64,000 nt of DNA from Anthoceros angustus (Eukaryota > Streptophyta > Anthocerotopsida > Anthocerotales > Anthocerotaceae): positions 1 through 64,000 of the forward strand of contig MU008192.1 in the NCBI GenBank assembly GCA_010909165.1, in the 5' to 3' direction. Below the pieces are notes generated by a model. That model was given only the letters and a program-made list of their open reading frames with translations, was not told the DNA's origin and searched no databases. The position numbers and the translations under genes were made by a program. Shown one piece after another: positions 36,471-47,770 of this stretch (its first letter is position 1; every line of letters starts with the position of its first letter).

Positions 36471-37300
36471 GAGCAGGCAAGCTCTCAGCTGCGACCTCCG
36501 GGGGGGTGAGTGCGAGGGAGCTAAGCGTCTGCGAAGTACCTCTGCTTCCCCAAGAAGAAACAAACATCCGTGAGGCACCTGTGTGGAGAAGCCGGGGGGA
36601 GCAGGCTGCGCAGGCTCATTTCCCGGCGCACACAGCAAACAGCTCCTTCTCCATGTACAAATGCTTGCCCGAAACACATAACACGGAGAAGAGTACAAAT
36701 CATGAACGCATATGCGATGCAAATCAACACCTGGGATGCTAGAGTAGGAAAGATGCAACAAGCGAGAGTAGGCGCACACGGGCACGACGGCGCGCAGGCA
36801 ACCCCAGTTAGCGCGGCGGCAAATCAAAAGCAGAGACGGGAGAGGACGCACAGATATTTCTCAAACTTGGCACAGCCATGTCAGCCATATCAATTTTCGG
36901 TATGCCATATGATGCCATCCCATACCACTATCTTTTGCTTGCACCTCATTTGCACAGCCGGGCGCAGTGACCGTGAGTGGCACATGCCACGTCCAGTTCC
37001 ACCGGCTTGCGCTTAAGTAGGAGATATTATGAGTCCACGTGGAGACTCTGGACACCAGCAATCCTTTTCTCGAAACCCCCGGTCCCGGCCCCTCACTTGC
37101 AACATAGACTACATAGATTAATTTCTCGTGCAGAACAGATTCTTTATTTTCTCCCTTGCACTTGACTCCTTTGTGTTTGCACATATTGCTCGGGTCGGAG
37201 TATCCCCATGCCCAGTAAACTCCAAAGGAGACTATCTTTAGTGATCGACAAAAGAGAAAACGTAAAAAAGCACACAAAAGAAATCAAAGATACAATCTAA
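36471..37300 (-). promoter_or_regulatory. PRR upstream region with evening-element-like site and G-box
   Basis: Upstream of the PRR start, the minus strand has GAAATATCT at 36859-36851. It matches the evening element AAAATATCT at 8 of 9 positions and contains the AAATATCT core. A G-box, CACGTG, sits at 37036-37041 inside CCACGTGG. Both site types are known regulators of plant PRR genes (CCA1/LHY-type MYBs and bHLH/bZIP factors). The 5' UTR boundary is unknown. The frame of exon 1 stays open upstream of the ATG, so a longer N-terminus is possible but unsupported. Confidence 0.4.
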
Positions 37301-37598
37301 GAATAGGCAGTTACGGCAAAGGCATTCGAGGGATTAGGACTTCCCCTCTTACCATTAGCCCTTTTTGAGTTGTTCCTCCTCGGACTTCAGGGTTAGATGG
37401 GATTTCCCATCTCGTCTATTAATAACGTCTATTCTATTCTATTTAAGAATATAGAGGATAATAAATGAAGAAACATTAAACGCGAAAATATCATGAAGTC
37501 CTATGGTATTCACTGATTTAGTTAGGTGAATGTCATGGTATAAACGGAGCATGTAGAAAGGAGTAGGAAATAGACATGACTATATATGTAAGAAAGGG

Positions 37599-38005
37599 CT
37601 AGGATGGTGTCACACCTCTTGATGTAGATTCCTTGCCGATTGCGCGGCGCTTGAGATCCACAAAACAGCCCCGACCCCCTACCACATTGTTCACCATCGA
37701 CTCTTTGGTGAACCTCTTGGGTCCCGCATAGCTCTCAACCTTTCCAACCTCTTCCGCCTCGATTGGCCAGTTGTCTAGCGTATTGAGATGGAGATCCATG
37801 AATTGAACTGCTCTAGGATCCACTTCTACTGAAATCATCTTGCGGCCAGACTTGAGAGTGGCTACTATTCCTGGTCCAGAGCCTGCACACCCATCCAAGA
37901 CCTACTCGCCTTCCATTGTGTAGAGCTCAATCAACTTCCTCAACAACCTGATAGGCTTCTGGTAAGGGGAAACTACCCTATCATTCCTATCATCTGACAA
38001 CTTAT
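37599..38005 (-). pseudogene. Relic of N6/N4-type DNA methyltransferase
   Basis: The minus strand reads SPYQKPIRLLRKLIELYTME, then after an in-frame TAG, VLDGCAGSGPGIVATLKSGR, then MISVEVDPRAVQFMDLHL. This is the layout of the S-adenosylmethionine-binding motif I of the N6-adenine/N4-cytosine methyltransferase fold: a KP..L...LI helix, then (V/I)LD-x-(F/C)-x-GSG, a helix ending in GR, and an acidic strand EVDP. The TAG stop before VLD and the frame end at 37599 make it non-functional. The catalytic DPPY-type motif was not found. It is probably part of a decayed mobile element rather than a host gene. Confidence 0.6.
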
Positions 38006-38722
38006 GTTCCACAGCCTTCTCCTCAAAGCAAGTTGTCAACATGTGCCATCATTCATCACTTCCTTGCAGAAACACAACCTCTCCATCTCGCAATCCGCGC
38101 ATGTTGTGGAAGGGACATCTTCGAAATTCCAAGACCTTAGAGCTCCTAAATGTGCCATGAATGCTCCCAAGCCTCCCACCAAATTTCCACATAATCCTTC
38201 GCAGCAAGTTCCAAAGCTTGCAATTCCTCTCTTCAAGGCTTTGGTCATCACTCCTCCCTCAAGACGTCCACTTCAATCCACAATTCCTCCTCAAATTCTT
38301 CCAAATTCCTTCAAGTGATTCTCTCCCCACCTCGTTCCTTGCCGTCTTCCATCTCCAGTCTGCTCACATCAAGACAAAGCAAAGCCTCGAGATGCAACTT
38401 GAAGCAACCTCCTTGAGATAGCTCTTCCACTTGACTCCTCCTTGCAACATAGGCAACCCCATCTTGAGCACGGTACCAACCCGTCCGCTGCATACAAAAA
38501 GAACACTTCTGCTGACGATAAATTGGAAGCACTCGCCTGCCCTTCAATGGCCTTAGAAATCTCCTAGCAAATAGCTACACAACCTGCTCAACAACGTCAA
38601 TTACTTCCTCCCTTGATCCTAAAAAGAAGCATCCGAGTCCTCCAAGCTCGAATTTAAGCTCCTCCTCTCAACCACACAGTCCGCAAGGCAACTGTACCTT
38701 GTCAAGGTAAAATTTGAACCGG
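38006..38722. other. No intact gene; possible upstream part of the methyltransferase relic
   Basis: Minus-strand text such as CFEEKAVEHKLSDDRNDR (about 38030-37975) continues the methyltransferase relic upstream. Further up, only broken frames are visible. No other feature is supported. Confidence 0.35.
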
Positions 38723-40231
38723 CGGAATATACATCAAGCGGCTTTATGCATGAATATACGCTGAACCGGGTTGTGGATGGTCACTAAATGGCTGTTCCTG
38801 TATGTAGTCGCGATAATGTGTTCAAAATTATGGTCAAAATCACATTCTACTTCAAATTTACAAGGAGCTAGCAAAAAGGGTCGTGGGGACATTCCTGTGG
38901 GTTTGCAATGATTTAGCACCGACTTCACACTCCTGGGATCCGAAACCCGATGTTGTTTACAATATATTGTCTTATAATCAAGGGAATGGAAGCCACTTTT
39001 GCATCCGGGTTCACATTTACGGTGGCAAGGTATGGAAAATGTGGTTCTCTATGGTAGAAAGGTGAGTAACAGCACGGCGGGGCGATGCCGGCGCCCATCG
39101 ATGCACACCTTGCGGCAAAGGCCCTTAGCCATTCTCGGCACCAAACAGTTCAACATGGTTTTTTTGATATCCTGTGAGCGGAGAAATCTCTTGTAGTGTA
39201 CCATGTTCTTGTGAACCTCAACAAAACCACAATTTGGCATACGCTCGAAAGGGCTGCCAAGTTTCACGGAAACATTGGGTTGGCGCCACCATTAAACGAA
39301 TCCACTAACCGAACAGAGCCATGGCAGCCCCGTGACAATGGAAGGGGCCACTAGGAATAGACGACAAAATGTGGTGCGGAAGGAGTGCGGCATCGCAAAG
39401 GGTGTTAAAAAGGGTTGCGCCATAAGTTCTTAGGAGCGACCATGATCGGAATATACATCAAGCGGCTTTATGCATGAATATACGCTGAACCGGGTTGTGG
39501 ATGGTCACTAAATCGATGTTCATGTATGTAGTCGCGGATAATGTGTTCAAAATTATGGTCAAAATCACATTCTACTTCAAATTTACAAGGAGCACCAGCG
39601 CCAAAAGGGTCAGGTGGGGACATTCCCCAGGGGTTTGCAATGATTTAGCACCGACTTCACACTCCCTTTGTGCTGGGATCTGGAAACCCGCCGACAGTGT
39701 TTACAATATATTGTCTTATACTGAAGGGGAATGGAAGCCACTTTTGCATCTGGTTCACATTTACGGTGGCAAGGTATGGAAAATGTGCGGTTCCTCTATG
39801 GTAGAAAGGTGAGGAAACTACACCGATCGATGGGCGCCGGCATGCCGGCGCCCATCGCATGCACACCTTGCGGCAAAGGCCCTTAGCCATTCCCTGTGCA
39901 CCAAACATGTCCAACATGGCCTTTTAATATCCGTGAGCGGAGAAATCTCTTGTAGTGTACCATGTTCCTGTGAACCCCAACAAAACCACTTTTTGGCATA
40001 CTGGCCTGGAAAAAGGGCTGCCAAGTTTCACGGAATCATTGGGTTGGCGCCACCATTAAACGAATTCCACTAACTGAACAGAGCCATGGCAGGCCCCGGT
40101 AACAAAGGAAGGGGCCACTAGGAATGGACGCACAAAATGTGGTCCTGAAGGAGTGCGGCATGCCATCGCAAAGGGTGTTAAAAAAGGGTTGCGCCATAAG
40201 TTCTTAGGAGCGGACCATGACTGGAATATAT
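38723..40231. repeat. Tandem duplication of a ~725-785 bp unit
   Basis: Copy 1 is 38723-39446 and copy 2 is 39447-40231, head to tail. Both begin CGGAATATACATCAAGCGG and end near TTCTTAGGAGCG(G)ACCATGA. They share blocks throughout (for example tttatgcatgaatatacgct, ttttgcatc, gtgagcggagaaatctcttg). They differ by small insertions in copy 2, many of them C/G-rich. No coding potential is recognised. Confidence 0.9.
39828..39857. repeat. Perfect 30-bp palindrome
   Basis: The left arm CGATGGGCGCCGGCA is followed immediately by its exact reverse complement, with no loop. It lies in copy 2 of the tandem duplication. Copy 1 (about 39083-39105) has only the right half, gatgccggcgcccatcg. Confidence 0.95.
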
Positions 40232-40239
40232 TTCGAAGC

Positions 40240-41935
40240 CGTTCGGTTATTCACTCCTCACCTGACTCGAGACCGTCGGGTTCTCCATGCCCAAGACCTG
40301 CGTCATCCCCATCATCCTCACTGTCCACCGATGAGGGAGTGCAGGGTTGAAGATGGGGACGGAGGGCACTTAACTTCTCTTTGATAGCTTTTTTATCCGC
40401 CGCGTACTGATGTTTCCTAGAAGTGAGATTGAACCCATAGTACACAATGACTGTCTTATGGACAAACAACTTCTGAATGTTGGGAGGCTTCCATGCTTTT
40501 GCACCTTTGTTGGTAGGAGGTAGTTCTCTCCTCCGGTCCTAACAAAGTATTCCCCGGTACTTGCCCTCGTATGCATCTGTGCTCGGTTCGCCACCGGCAC
40601 TGTGAAGTAGGGGTCATCGGTCATGTGCACACTCAAGACCTTTGCAACCAATGCCCTGTGAGTGTCCCCTCACAAGGTGACAATAAACATACCTTTTTAT
40701 CTCCATGATGTCACCATTCATCCGCTCGACCTCTTGTTCCCGTCTTTCCACACTGTAAGCACCCAAGTACATGTCCGTGAGGCACGCCTCGCAATAAGGC
40801 TTCGTCCAATATAGCCTCCTCCGAACACTGCAGTGGTACAAGTGCATCTGCTGCGATCTGTCATACCACTTCCACGCCTTTTCGCAAAGGCCGATGTTAT
40901 TGTCCACAATAGTTGCGATCTCCTCTTGATCCTCCCAGTCACTCCACCACTCCTCCTCACCGGTTAGATATGTTGATGCTTTTGCAAACCCTTCTTAAGT
41001 GGTCTACTCCATCCGGTGAGGCTTCCATCAACGCCTTTCTTGTCCTTGGCCTCAGAGCTAGCAGGTTGTAGGTCCAATCTCAAAGCATTTGGAATAAAAG
41101 ACAAGAACTCCAGCCCATCTTCTGTTTCCCATAACGGTGAGGTCGAATACTGTTTACTCCGAATAACGGTTACTTTACCCCTGCGACTTTTCCTCCCGCG
41201 TGATTTTGAACTGGTGTTGGTATGATAGATTGTTTAGCTTGCGAACCGCAGCTTTAAACTTCCGTGCAGCTTTCCCTGTTTTCAAAGGCCAGACGAAAGA
41301 ACGGAAGTCTGGAACCTCGGTCAGGACCTTCACTTCTGGGTTTGGCGTGAAAGCCTTGCTCAATATATCCTGCATGACGGGAAGAGTTTTTGCCTCTTTG
41401 TGCTTCAAATGTTTGGAAAAACACGAGAACATTTGGTCCACCTGGTCATGTGTGTGACCTACAAGAAGAAAGCCCACCTTCACTTTTTCAAAGTCCCCAC
41501 TCCACGAGCATATTCGATAAGCAAGCAGCTTGATTCTTGTTCTCCGACATGTGTTGTCCAGTTGCAAATATAGAACCTTGGGAAGTAAGCCAACATATGT
41601 ATGTATCACATCTTGGATAATGCATATGGTTAAATTAGCATCATTCCGCAAATTTGCGAGTGACACGCCTGACTTGAACGTGTGATTGTGGATCATACAC
41701 CCCACCACATGGGATAACACGCTCTTCCTTTAGCTCCTTAGGCCATCTAAGTATATGCGGTAAGGATGTTTTTTCGATCCATGCCATCGATACATAACAA
41801 CATGTACTTGTGAGGCTCGGTGTATCCTTTCGCTCGATGTTTTGTCAACTTCTTCCGCCTCCTCCATAAGCTTTATGCGATGTTTGTTCAACGCGTCCCG
41901 ATATATATCGCCTTCAACCAAACATCATGTCGTGT
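40240..41935 (-). pseudogene. Relic of a transposase-like family with IDGMD/QLDN/VGHTH motifs
   Basis: In order on the minus strand: EPHKYMLLCIDGMDRKN at about 41825-41770 (frame broken just after), then from 41720 GCMIHNHTFKSGVS, LPKVLYLQLDNTCRR and FEKVKVGFLLVGHTHDQVDQ, followed by MFSCFSKHLK. Broken frames after 41175 continue to about 40250. These motifs belong to a family I know as uncharacterised proteins (I believe Pfam DUF7869), with (I)DGMDQxK, QLDNxxRxNKN and VGHTHEDIDQ. It is abundant in some animals, oomycetes, mosses and streptophyte algae, and suspected to be mobile. Asp residues in all three motifs would suit a metal-dependent nuclease. At least two frameshifts make this copy dead. 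The CRRTRIK here departs from the usual NKN. Confidence 0.65.
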
Positions 41936-42109
41936 CCATCCATGAAATATAACGTCATCGTAACCAGACCAACCAACGCCATTTGCAATGGGCGAATAAC
42001 CTCGTGAGTGGGCAAGTAGGCAAAGGGCAATGCATGGCAACCCTCGGAAGGGTCATGCCCCCAACGGCGAACCTAGGGATCCACCGTTGGCAGGCAGATC
42101 CGGGTCCTT

Positions 42110-42500
42110 AAATCCCATCGGTAGGCGCCGCATGCCGCCGCCTCCCTACCGCCTCAATTAGGGATGTGGCATGCCGCCCAAGCTCCTTTAGGGTTTAGGT
42201 TCAGCATGTTGCCGCCTCCTCCCCCATTGCACCCCTCACCCATGAGGGCGGCATGCCGCCTCCTCCCTCCTCCCTCCCACACATGAGGGCATGCCGCCGC
42301 CTCCTCCGAACCCGGCCCCCCTCCCTCCCCTCCGCCTCAATGAGGGTGGCATGCGCCTCCCTACCTCCTTTAGGGTTTAGGTCCCGGCATGCCGCCCTCC
42401 CTCCTCTCGCACCCCTCCACCCATGAGGGCGCCGCATGCCGCCTCCTCCTCCCTCCCACGACCGGGGCATGCCGGCCCCTCCCTCCTCTCCCCACCCGAT
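42110..42500. repeat. GC-rich satellite with GCATGC core, block 1
   Basis: Repeated words gcatgccgcc, cctccctcc, atgagggc and tttagggtttaggt are arranged with a period of roughly 60-70 bp. The GCATGC-centred word recurs in the blocks at 45.85, 46.85 and 48.28 kb. Confidence 0.75.
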
Positions 42501-45500
42501 GGCGTCGCTGCACCGCCCGCCTTCGAGGGGCCGAACCGGTTGTGCCTCGACCAAGGTTCAACCTCCACCATCACAACGCCCACCGTTAGATATCGGATGG
42601 CCCATCACTTCTAACCTTTCACCTCTTTATACCATGCCGAAAAACGGTGTGGAGCGATGAGCTTACCTTGATCATCCGATCCGATTCAATGTTGAACTTT
42701 AGACCGCGAAAGAGAACATGTTGAAAACCGATTGGATTTGGGTATCTTCACGCTTGAAGTTCTCGCTCCCATAGTCTCGTAAAGTAAGCATCAAAATATC
42801 TGCAGCCCTTTTGCTCCATGCCACATTTGTATTGTGTCCACACTTCTAGTTTGGTGAAAGTGTCGAAGATTGTAGACTTCAACATTAGGCGCCCGCCAAT
42901 TGCGTAAATGTTGCATCCATCCATGCAATAGCGCCCAATGCATGAGAGGATTTCACCCGGGCTTGGCTTGCTACAATCCCATGGTGAATTCGATCTACGC
43001 CCTTCACCTCCTCGTACCTTTCCGACCCTATGCAATACACCCTTCTGAAGGATTTCAGGCAACACTTGATTGGAACCGGTGCCTTCAGGAAAGTACAGAC
43101 TTTGTCTTTGCCATTCGAACCATGGTCAGGTCTTACAAGGGTCTCTAGGAATGTCTCCCTCGGACCTTCCCAACCTAAGGAACCTTTGCCTCTCTTCCGA
43201 AACCTTCCTCGAAAGTCGTTGAATACATACTTTGTTGCAACACGGTTTACGGAAATCCTCCAGGCCTGTCCGCTCGGTCTTCTTCAAGGAGACACCGGCC
43301 GCCCGTGTTTGCAAACGCAAGCTGCTCGCTGCAATGTCTCCGACATTGGCTTCGGATGATATGTACACTGCAGCCAGGAGGTGAACGGGAGGGTGGGGAA
43401 CGTTGTCGCCAAGAATATCGCTCCCGATGCACCCAAAACTCCACACGGAGGGCGAAGAGACCTCTCATTGCGTTGATGGCTCAGGGGCGGCATCTCCTCG
43501 TCTTCGGGCTAAGTTCCATAGCCGCATACAAGTTCAAGTTCCGTCGGTGGCACATAGGGGTGCGCGAAGGTGATGAGTCCTTCGCACTCGAGCCTGCAAG
43601 CATGTTGCCGAATACAAGGTGAAGCTCATCGTCATCCACCAGACAGCGATGATTACCATTGCAAACGCATGCCCCAGTGGCAACTTGCTGAAAACATCCG
43701 CACGAATTATGAAACAGAGCTTTTCAACAAAGAGCACTTGAATGTGGGCTCCCTTGCTCGGCAAAGTTTGCAAGCGCTTATGGAAATAGATCGGATGCTC
43801 CTTTCGTCGCATGTAGGTGGAGTGCAAGACATTACAAGTATGCGGACAAGTTCCTCCCATCGCACTCGTCGATCGCATGACACCCACGGTCGAGAACAAC
43901 GACCAATGGATATAAACTACATTGAAGGAGCAGCAATCGCTTTCGAAGCTACCTCATCCTCATCGGTATGGGTGGAGTGGAGCATGGTGTCGTTCACGCC
44001 TCGCGAACGCGAACGAGCCACCACAACCAGAGCAACAAACAAGGAGGAGGGCAAATTAGTATGAGACATCGGAGAACAAGCGGATGCCTTAGCGTGAATA
44101 TTTCCAGCATTCACGTTGGAGAAGATCTACCTATCAAGTGCGGATCCGACGCCGCTCATTTCGTGACATAAATGTTGCGGCTTTTGCCTTGGTATCGGAA
44201 TCATTTAATGTAGCAACACCACGCTGGAAAACATGGGCACCGCTTAACGAAACCATGGCAAAGCAAGCGGGTGCCAAATTAGGGTTCAAAATGGACACAC
44301 ATCAACGCGGTGGCGATTCATCTGCCGCTTTTAACCCCGCCCGACCTTTTAGGGCTTCAACCTACCGTAATGGAGCGCCCATCACGGCCTACACCGTGTT
44401 CACCAAGCCGAGTTGCGCTCCACTTCCGCAAGCCGTGAGTTGCGCTCCACTTCCGCAAGCCGTGAACGCCGCCGGATTGCGCCGCCCACGCCGCTTGTTC
44501 AGGATTTTTTGTCAATTGCAGCCGCCGTTCCGTGACTTCGTGCGGTGCGTGCATCTCCTTTTGCATTGAGGAGAATGGGTAGTCACCGTAATCAAGCTGC
44601 TTCATGCGAGCTATGGCAAGTGGGCGGCGCGGAAGAAGGAATTGGCGGGTGGGAGAAGAAACCCCGCCGCATGTAGACAAACCAAAACGCCAAGAGACCA
44701 AAGGGAAGAAGGCGAGCGACCACGCAAAGGAGCCGTGCGTGGAGTGGATGCACACCAAAGTTCGAGCCGACCGGTGTTCCAATTCGAGCACATTCTTCAA
44801 AACGAGCTGCCGATGTAGCCGCGAACTCTCGTGGATCCGCGGGTCGGCAAAGGTGAAACGAAGGAGGCGAGGGAGGGAAATCGAGATGGCCAAGTCACAA
44901 GCCAGTGCGATTCTAATCCTCACCTTTTACGTTTGAGGAGACTGCTCAATTGCGCAGACACACTAACCGATTGATGAGACAATTCTCCGGAGAAGGACGC
45001 TTGTGACATGAGCGAGAAGAAGACAATGTGGTGTGGACACCCATGCTGAAATTGTGGATTTATGGCCACAATGGTGCTTTGCCGAATCAGAGAGCCTGGG
45101 TATGTGGTCCGGCAACTTTGATAGAAGCGGAAGGAGATCCGGATATTCTCTGGTGACTTCAAAGCCTTATGGGTTTGAAGCTTTTGGGTCGAGACTACGT
45201 GTGTTCGTGTTGAGCATAGCGTCTTGCATAAAAAGTGCGAGCCACGGAACTGCTCTTAAATTCGGAAGCTCTTCGACCAAGGATTGTAAGTGTGTGTCTT
45301 TGGAAGTCATTGATTTTGAAGTTTTGGAACATCATTGCATCCACTTAACACTTTTGCACTTCTAACGCTTGGGCGTAATGCAAGGAATTTTTATCGATGC
45401 TTATGTGAGGTGATTACAAGTTCTATCATCAATCACCGTGAGATGTCTTTAGAAGGACCGTGGGCTATCCGACTATGAATGGAAGGAGATGAGGACGAGG

Positions 45501-45842
45501 CAGTATGGACCCTCGGTGAAGAGGATGGCCCTATACCGGGCTTGGCACGGATGACGAAATGTCGGAGGACGGTGATAACTTGAGGGGCGAGATGGAATTT
45601 GCTTCCATAATGCCGGGCATCCATGTGCCCACTATTCCTTCCAATCCAGATGAGGACATGGGTCGCAGGCGGGAATTACTGCGGCAGAGCACATGGAGTT
45701 GGGTACCCACAGGCGGGTTTATATCGGTATGAAGGCATGGGAGGAGAGGAAGGGCGCCCGTGCGCCCTTCCCTCGCGCAGAAGGCGGCATCCAAGTACTA
45801 TGGGATGTGCGAGGGCACTGGGTTAGCTGCATCGGCCAACCA
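42501..45842. other. No gene recognised; decayed sequence
   Basis: Many short frames on both strands, none with a known motif. A 27-bp tandem duplication (GAGTTGCGCTCCACTTCCGC unit) lies at 44410-44463. Plus-strand text around 43690-43800 (ENIRTNYETELFNKEHLNVG) and minus text around 43060-42750 look protein-like but cannot be assigned. They are probably remnants of mobile-element ORFs. Confidence 0.35.
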
Positions 45843-46118
45843 GCCGCCGGTGAACGGAGGGAGGCGCCGCATGCCGCGCCCGCTGGCCTTGGGACGAGAG
45901 GGCGGCATGCCGCGCCCCCGGCCTTGATGGAGGCGCCGCATGCCGCGCCCGCCGCCAGAGGGCGCGCATGCCGCGCCTCTGCCTTGGGACGCAGAGGGAG
46001 GGCGCCGCATGCGCCCCCCGCGAGGGAGGGCGCGCATGCCTCCCGGCCTTGGGAGCAGAGGGCGCCGCGCCGGCCCCGCCAGCCTGGGACACGGAGGGCG
46101 CCGCATGCCGCCCCGTGA
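45843..46118. repeat. GC-rich satellite with GCATGC core, block 2
   Basis: Tandem units of about 40-50 bp contain ggcgccgcatgccgcgcc, gcggcatgccgcgcc or gcgcgcatgcc, joined by 'ccttgggacgagag'-like spacers. Open frames on all strands are composition artefacts. Confidence 0.85.
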
Positions 46119-46139
46119 TGCGTGGAGGCGATCGGAAGT

Positions 46140-47770
46140 AGTGGGAAGCGAAACGAGTTCGACATATGCCGGGTTTGGGGCAGGTCAACAAATGTGGAGC
46201 CCGAAAGAGATTTGAGAAGGAAGAAAGGTGGCGCAGCAGAGCGGCAGACACATATCCCGACTATGCATGTCGCGATCGACGGGAGAGGCTGGAGGCCTCC
46301 ATTCGTGATGAAGATTATTTATGGAATATCGAAAGATACGGAAGAAAGTGGTTCCTAAAGCTTCTTGAAATTAGAGAATTTAAGGCGCATCCTTTCTTTC
46401 TCCGGATGCATGATTCGGATTGTGGATGAAGCTTGGACCAACCACTGCTCGAGTCATTTCGAAGGTAGAGTGGAGGAAGGTGTCGCCTCTACTATGCATG
46501 ATTGACCCATGAGGCAAACATTCAATCTATAGATGGAATAAGTTTAGAGCCAAGAAGTATGTCATGGGAGTGCTCGTGGCAATCACACCTATGCAATGAA
46601 GCATCCGCGACATATCTCCATCAAGGCCGATACCAATGGATGGAAGCCCATGTGTATTGTGGGCTCACTTTACGAGATGAGGGTTCCGCCACCACCACAA
46701 CACTATGTCCGACAAACGGCGGAAGATGAATTTCATTGAGCAAGTAAGGTACTTATAGATGAGTTGCGATTGCAAAGAGAGATGTCAATATGAGCACGGA
46801 AGTTCAACTGTATAAGGTGCTAGGCTTGATAGATGATGATGAGGCCGAGAGGAGGCGCCGGCATGCCGCGCCTCTGCCTGGGGGCCTGCGAGAGGAGGCG
46901 CGGCATGCCGCGCCCGCTGGCCTTGGGAAGCGGAGGGCGCCGGCATGCCGCCCTCCGCCTTGGGAAGCGGAGGGCGCGCATGCCGGCGCCTCTGGGGACA
47001 CGGAGGGAGGCGCCGCATGCCGCCCTCCGCTGATAGTGGGCGTGTCGGAGTAGTGGGAAGCGCAAAGGAGTTCGACATATGCGGTTTGGGGCAGGTCAAC
47101 AAATGTGGAGCCCGAAGAGATTTGAGAAGGAAGAAAGGCAAGCAGCAGGCGGAGGCAACGACATCCCGACTATGCATGTCGCGATCGACGGGAGAGGCTG
47201 GAGGCCTCCATTCGTGATGAAGATTATTTGCGGAATATCGGAGGCGATACGCGAAGAAAGTGGTTAAAGCAGTTCGAAATTAGAGAATTTAAGGCCTGCA
47301 TCCTTTCTTTCTCCGGATGCATGATTCGGATTGTGGATGAAGCTTGGACCAACTACACTCGAGTCATTTCGAAGGTAGAGTGGAGGAAGGTGTCGCCTCT
47401 ACTATGCATGATTGACCCGGAGTCTGACATTCAATCTATAGATGGATAAGTTTAGAGCCAAGAAGTATGTCATGGGAGTGCTCGTGGCAATCACACCTAT
47501 GCCGATGAAGCATCCGCGACATATCTCCATCAAGGCCGGATACCAATGGATGGAAGCCCATGTGTATTGTGGGCTCACTTTACGAGATGAGGGTTCGCCA
47601 CCGACCACAACACTATGTCGACAACGGCGGAAGATGAATTTCATTGAGCAAGTAAGGTACTTGCGAGATGAGTTGCGATTGCAAAGAGAGATGGTGTCAA
47701 TATGAGCATGAACGGAAGTTCAACCTATAAGGTGCTAGGCTTGATAGATGATGATGAGGCCGAGAGGATG
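46140..47770 (+). repeat. Tandem duplication (~910 bp) carrying a gene fragment
   Basis: Copy 1 starts near 46135 and copy 2 near 47043. They share long blocks such as gagttcgacatatgc, gcgatcgacgggagaggctg, ggaggcctccattcgtgatg and tcaactgtataaggtgcta-like text, with an offset of 905-913 bp. The plus-strand reading (CRDRRERLEASIRDEDYLWN, later MKHPRHISIKAGYQWMEAHV and YCGLTLRDEG) is repeated in both copies with different frameshifts. Copy 1 runs into the GC-rich satellite after GATGATGAGGCCGAGAGGA. Copy 2 instead continues into the coding remnant at 47.77 kb. The fragment is not assigned to a family. Confidence 0.85.
46850..47035. repeat. GC-rich satellite with GCATGC core, block 3
   Basis: Same word set as at 45.85 kb (gcgccggcatgccgc, ggaagcggagggcgc), inserted at the GAGGCCGAGAGGA junction of duplication copy 1. 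A single unit also occurs at about 48279-48297. Confidence 0.85.

Noticed and set aside
37599-38005. Functional plant RNA methyltransferase (MT-A70)
   Set aside because: The visible motif is LD-x-C-x-GSG followed by a GR turn, unlike MT-A70, and an in-frame stop precedes it.
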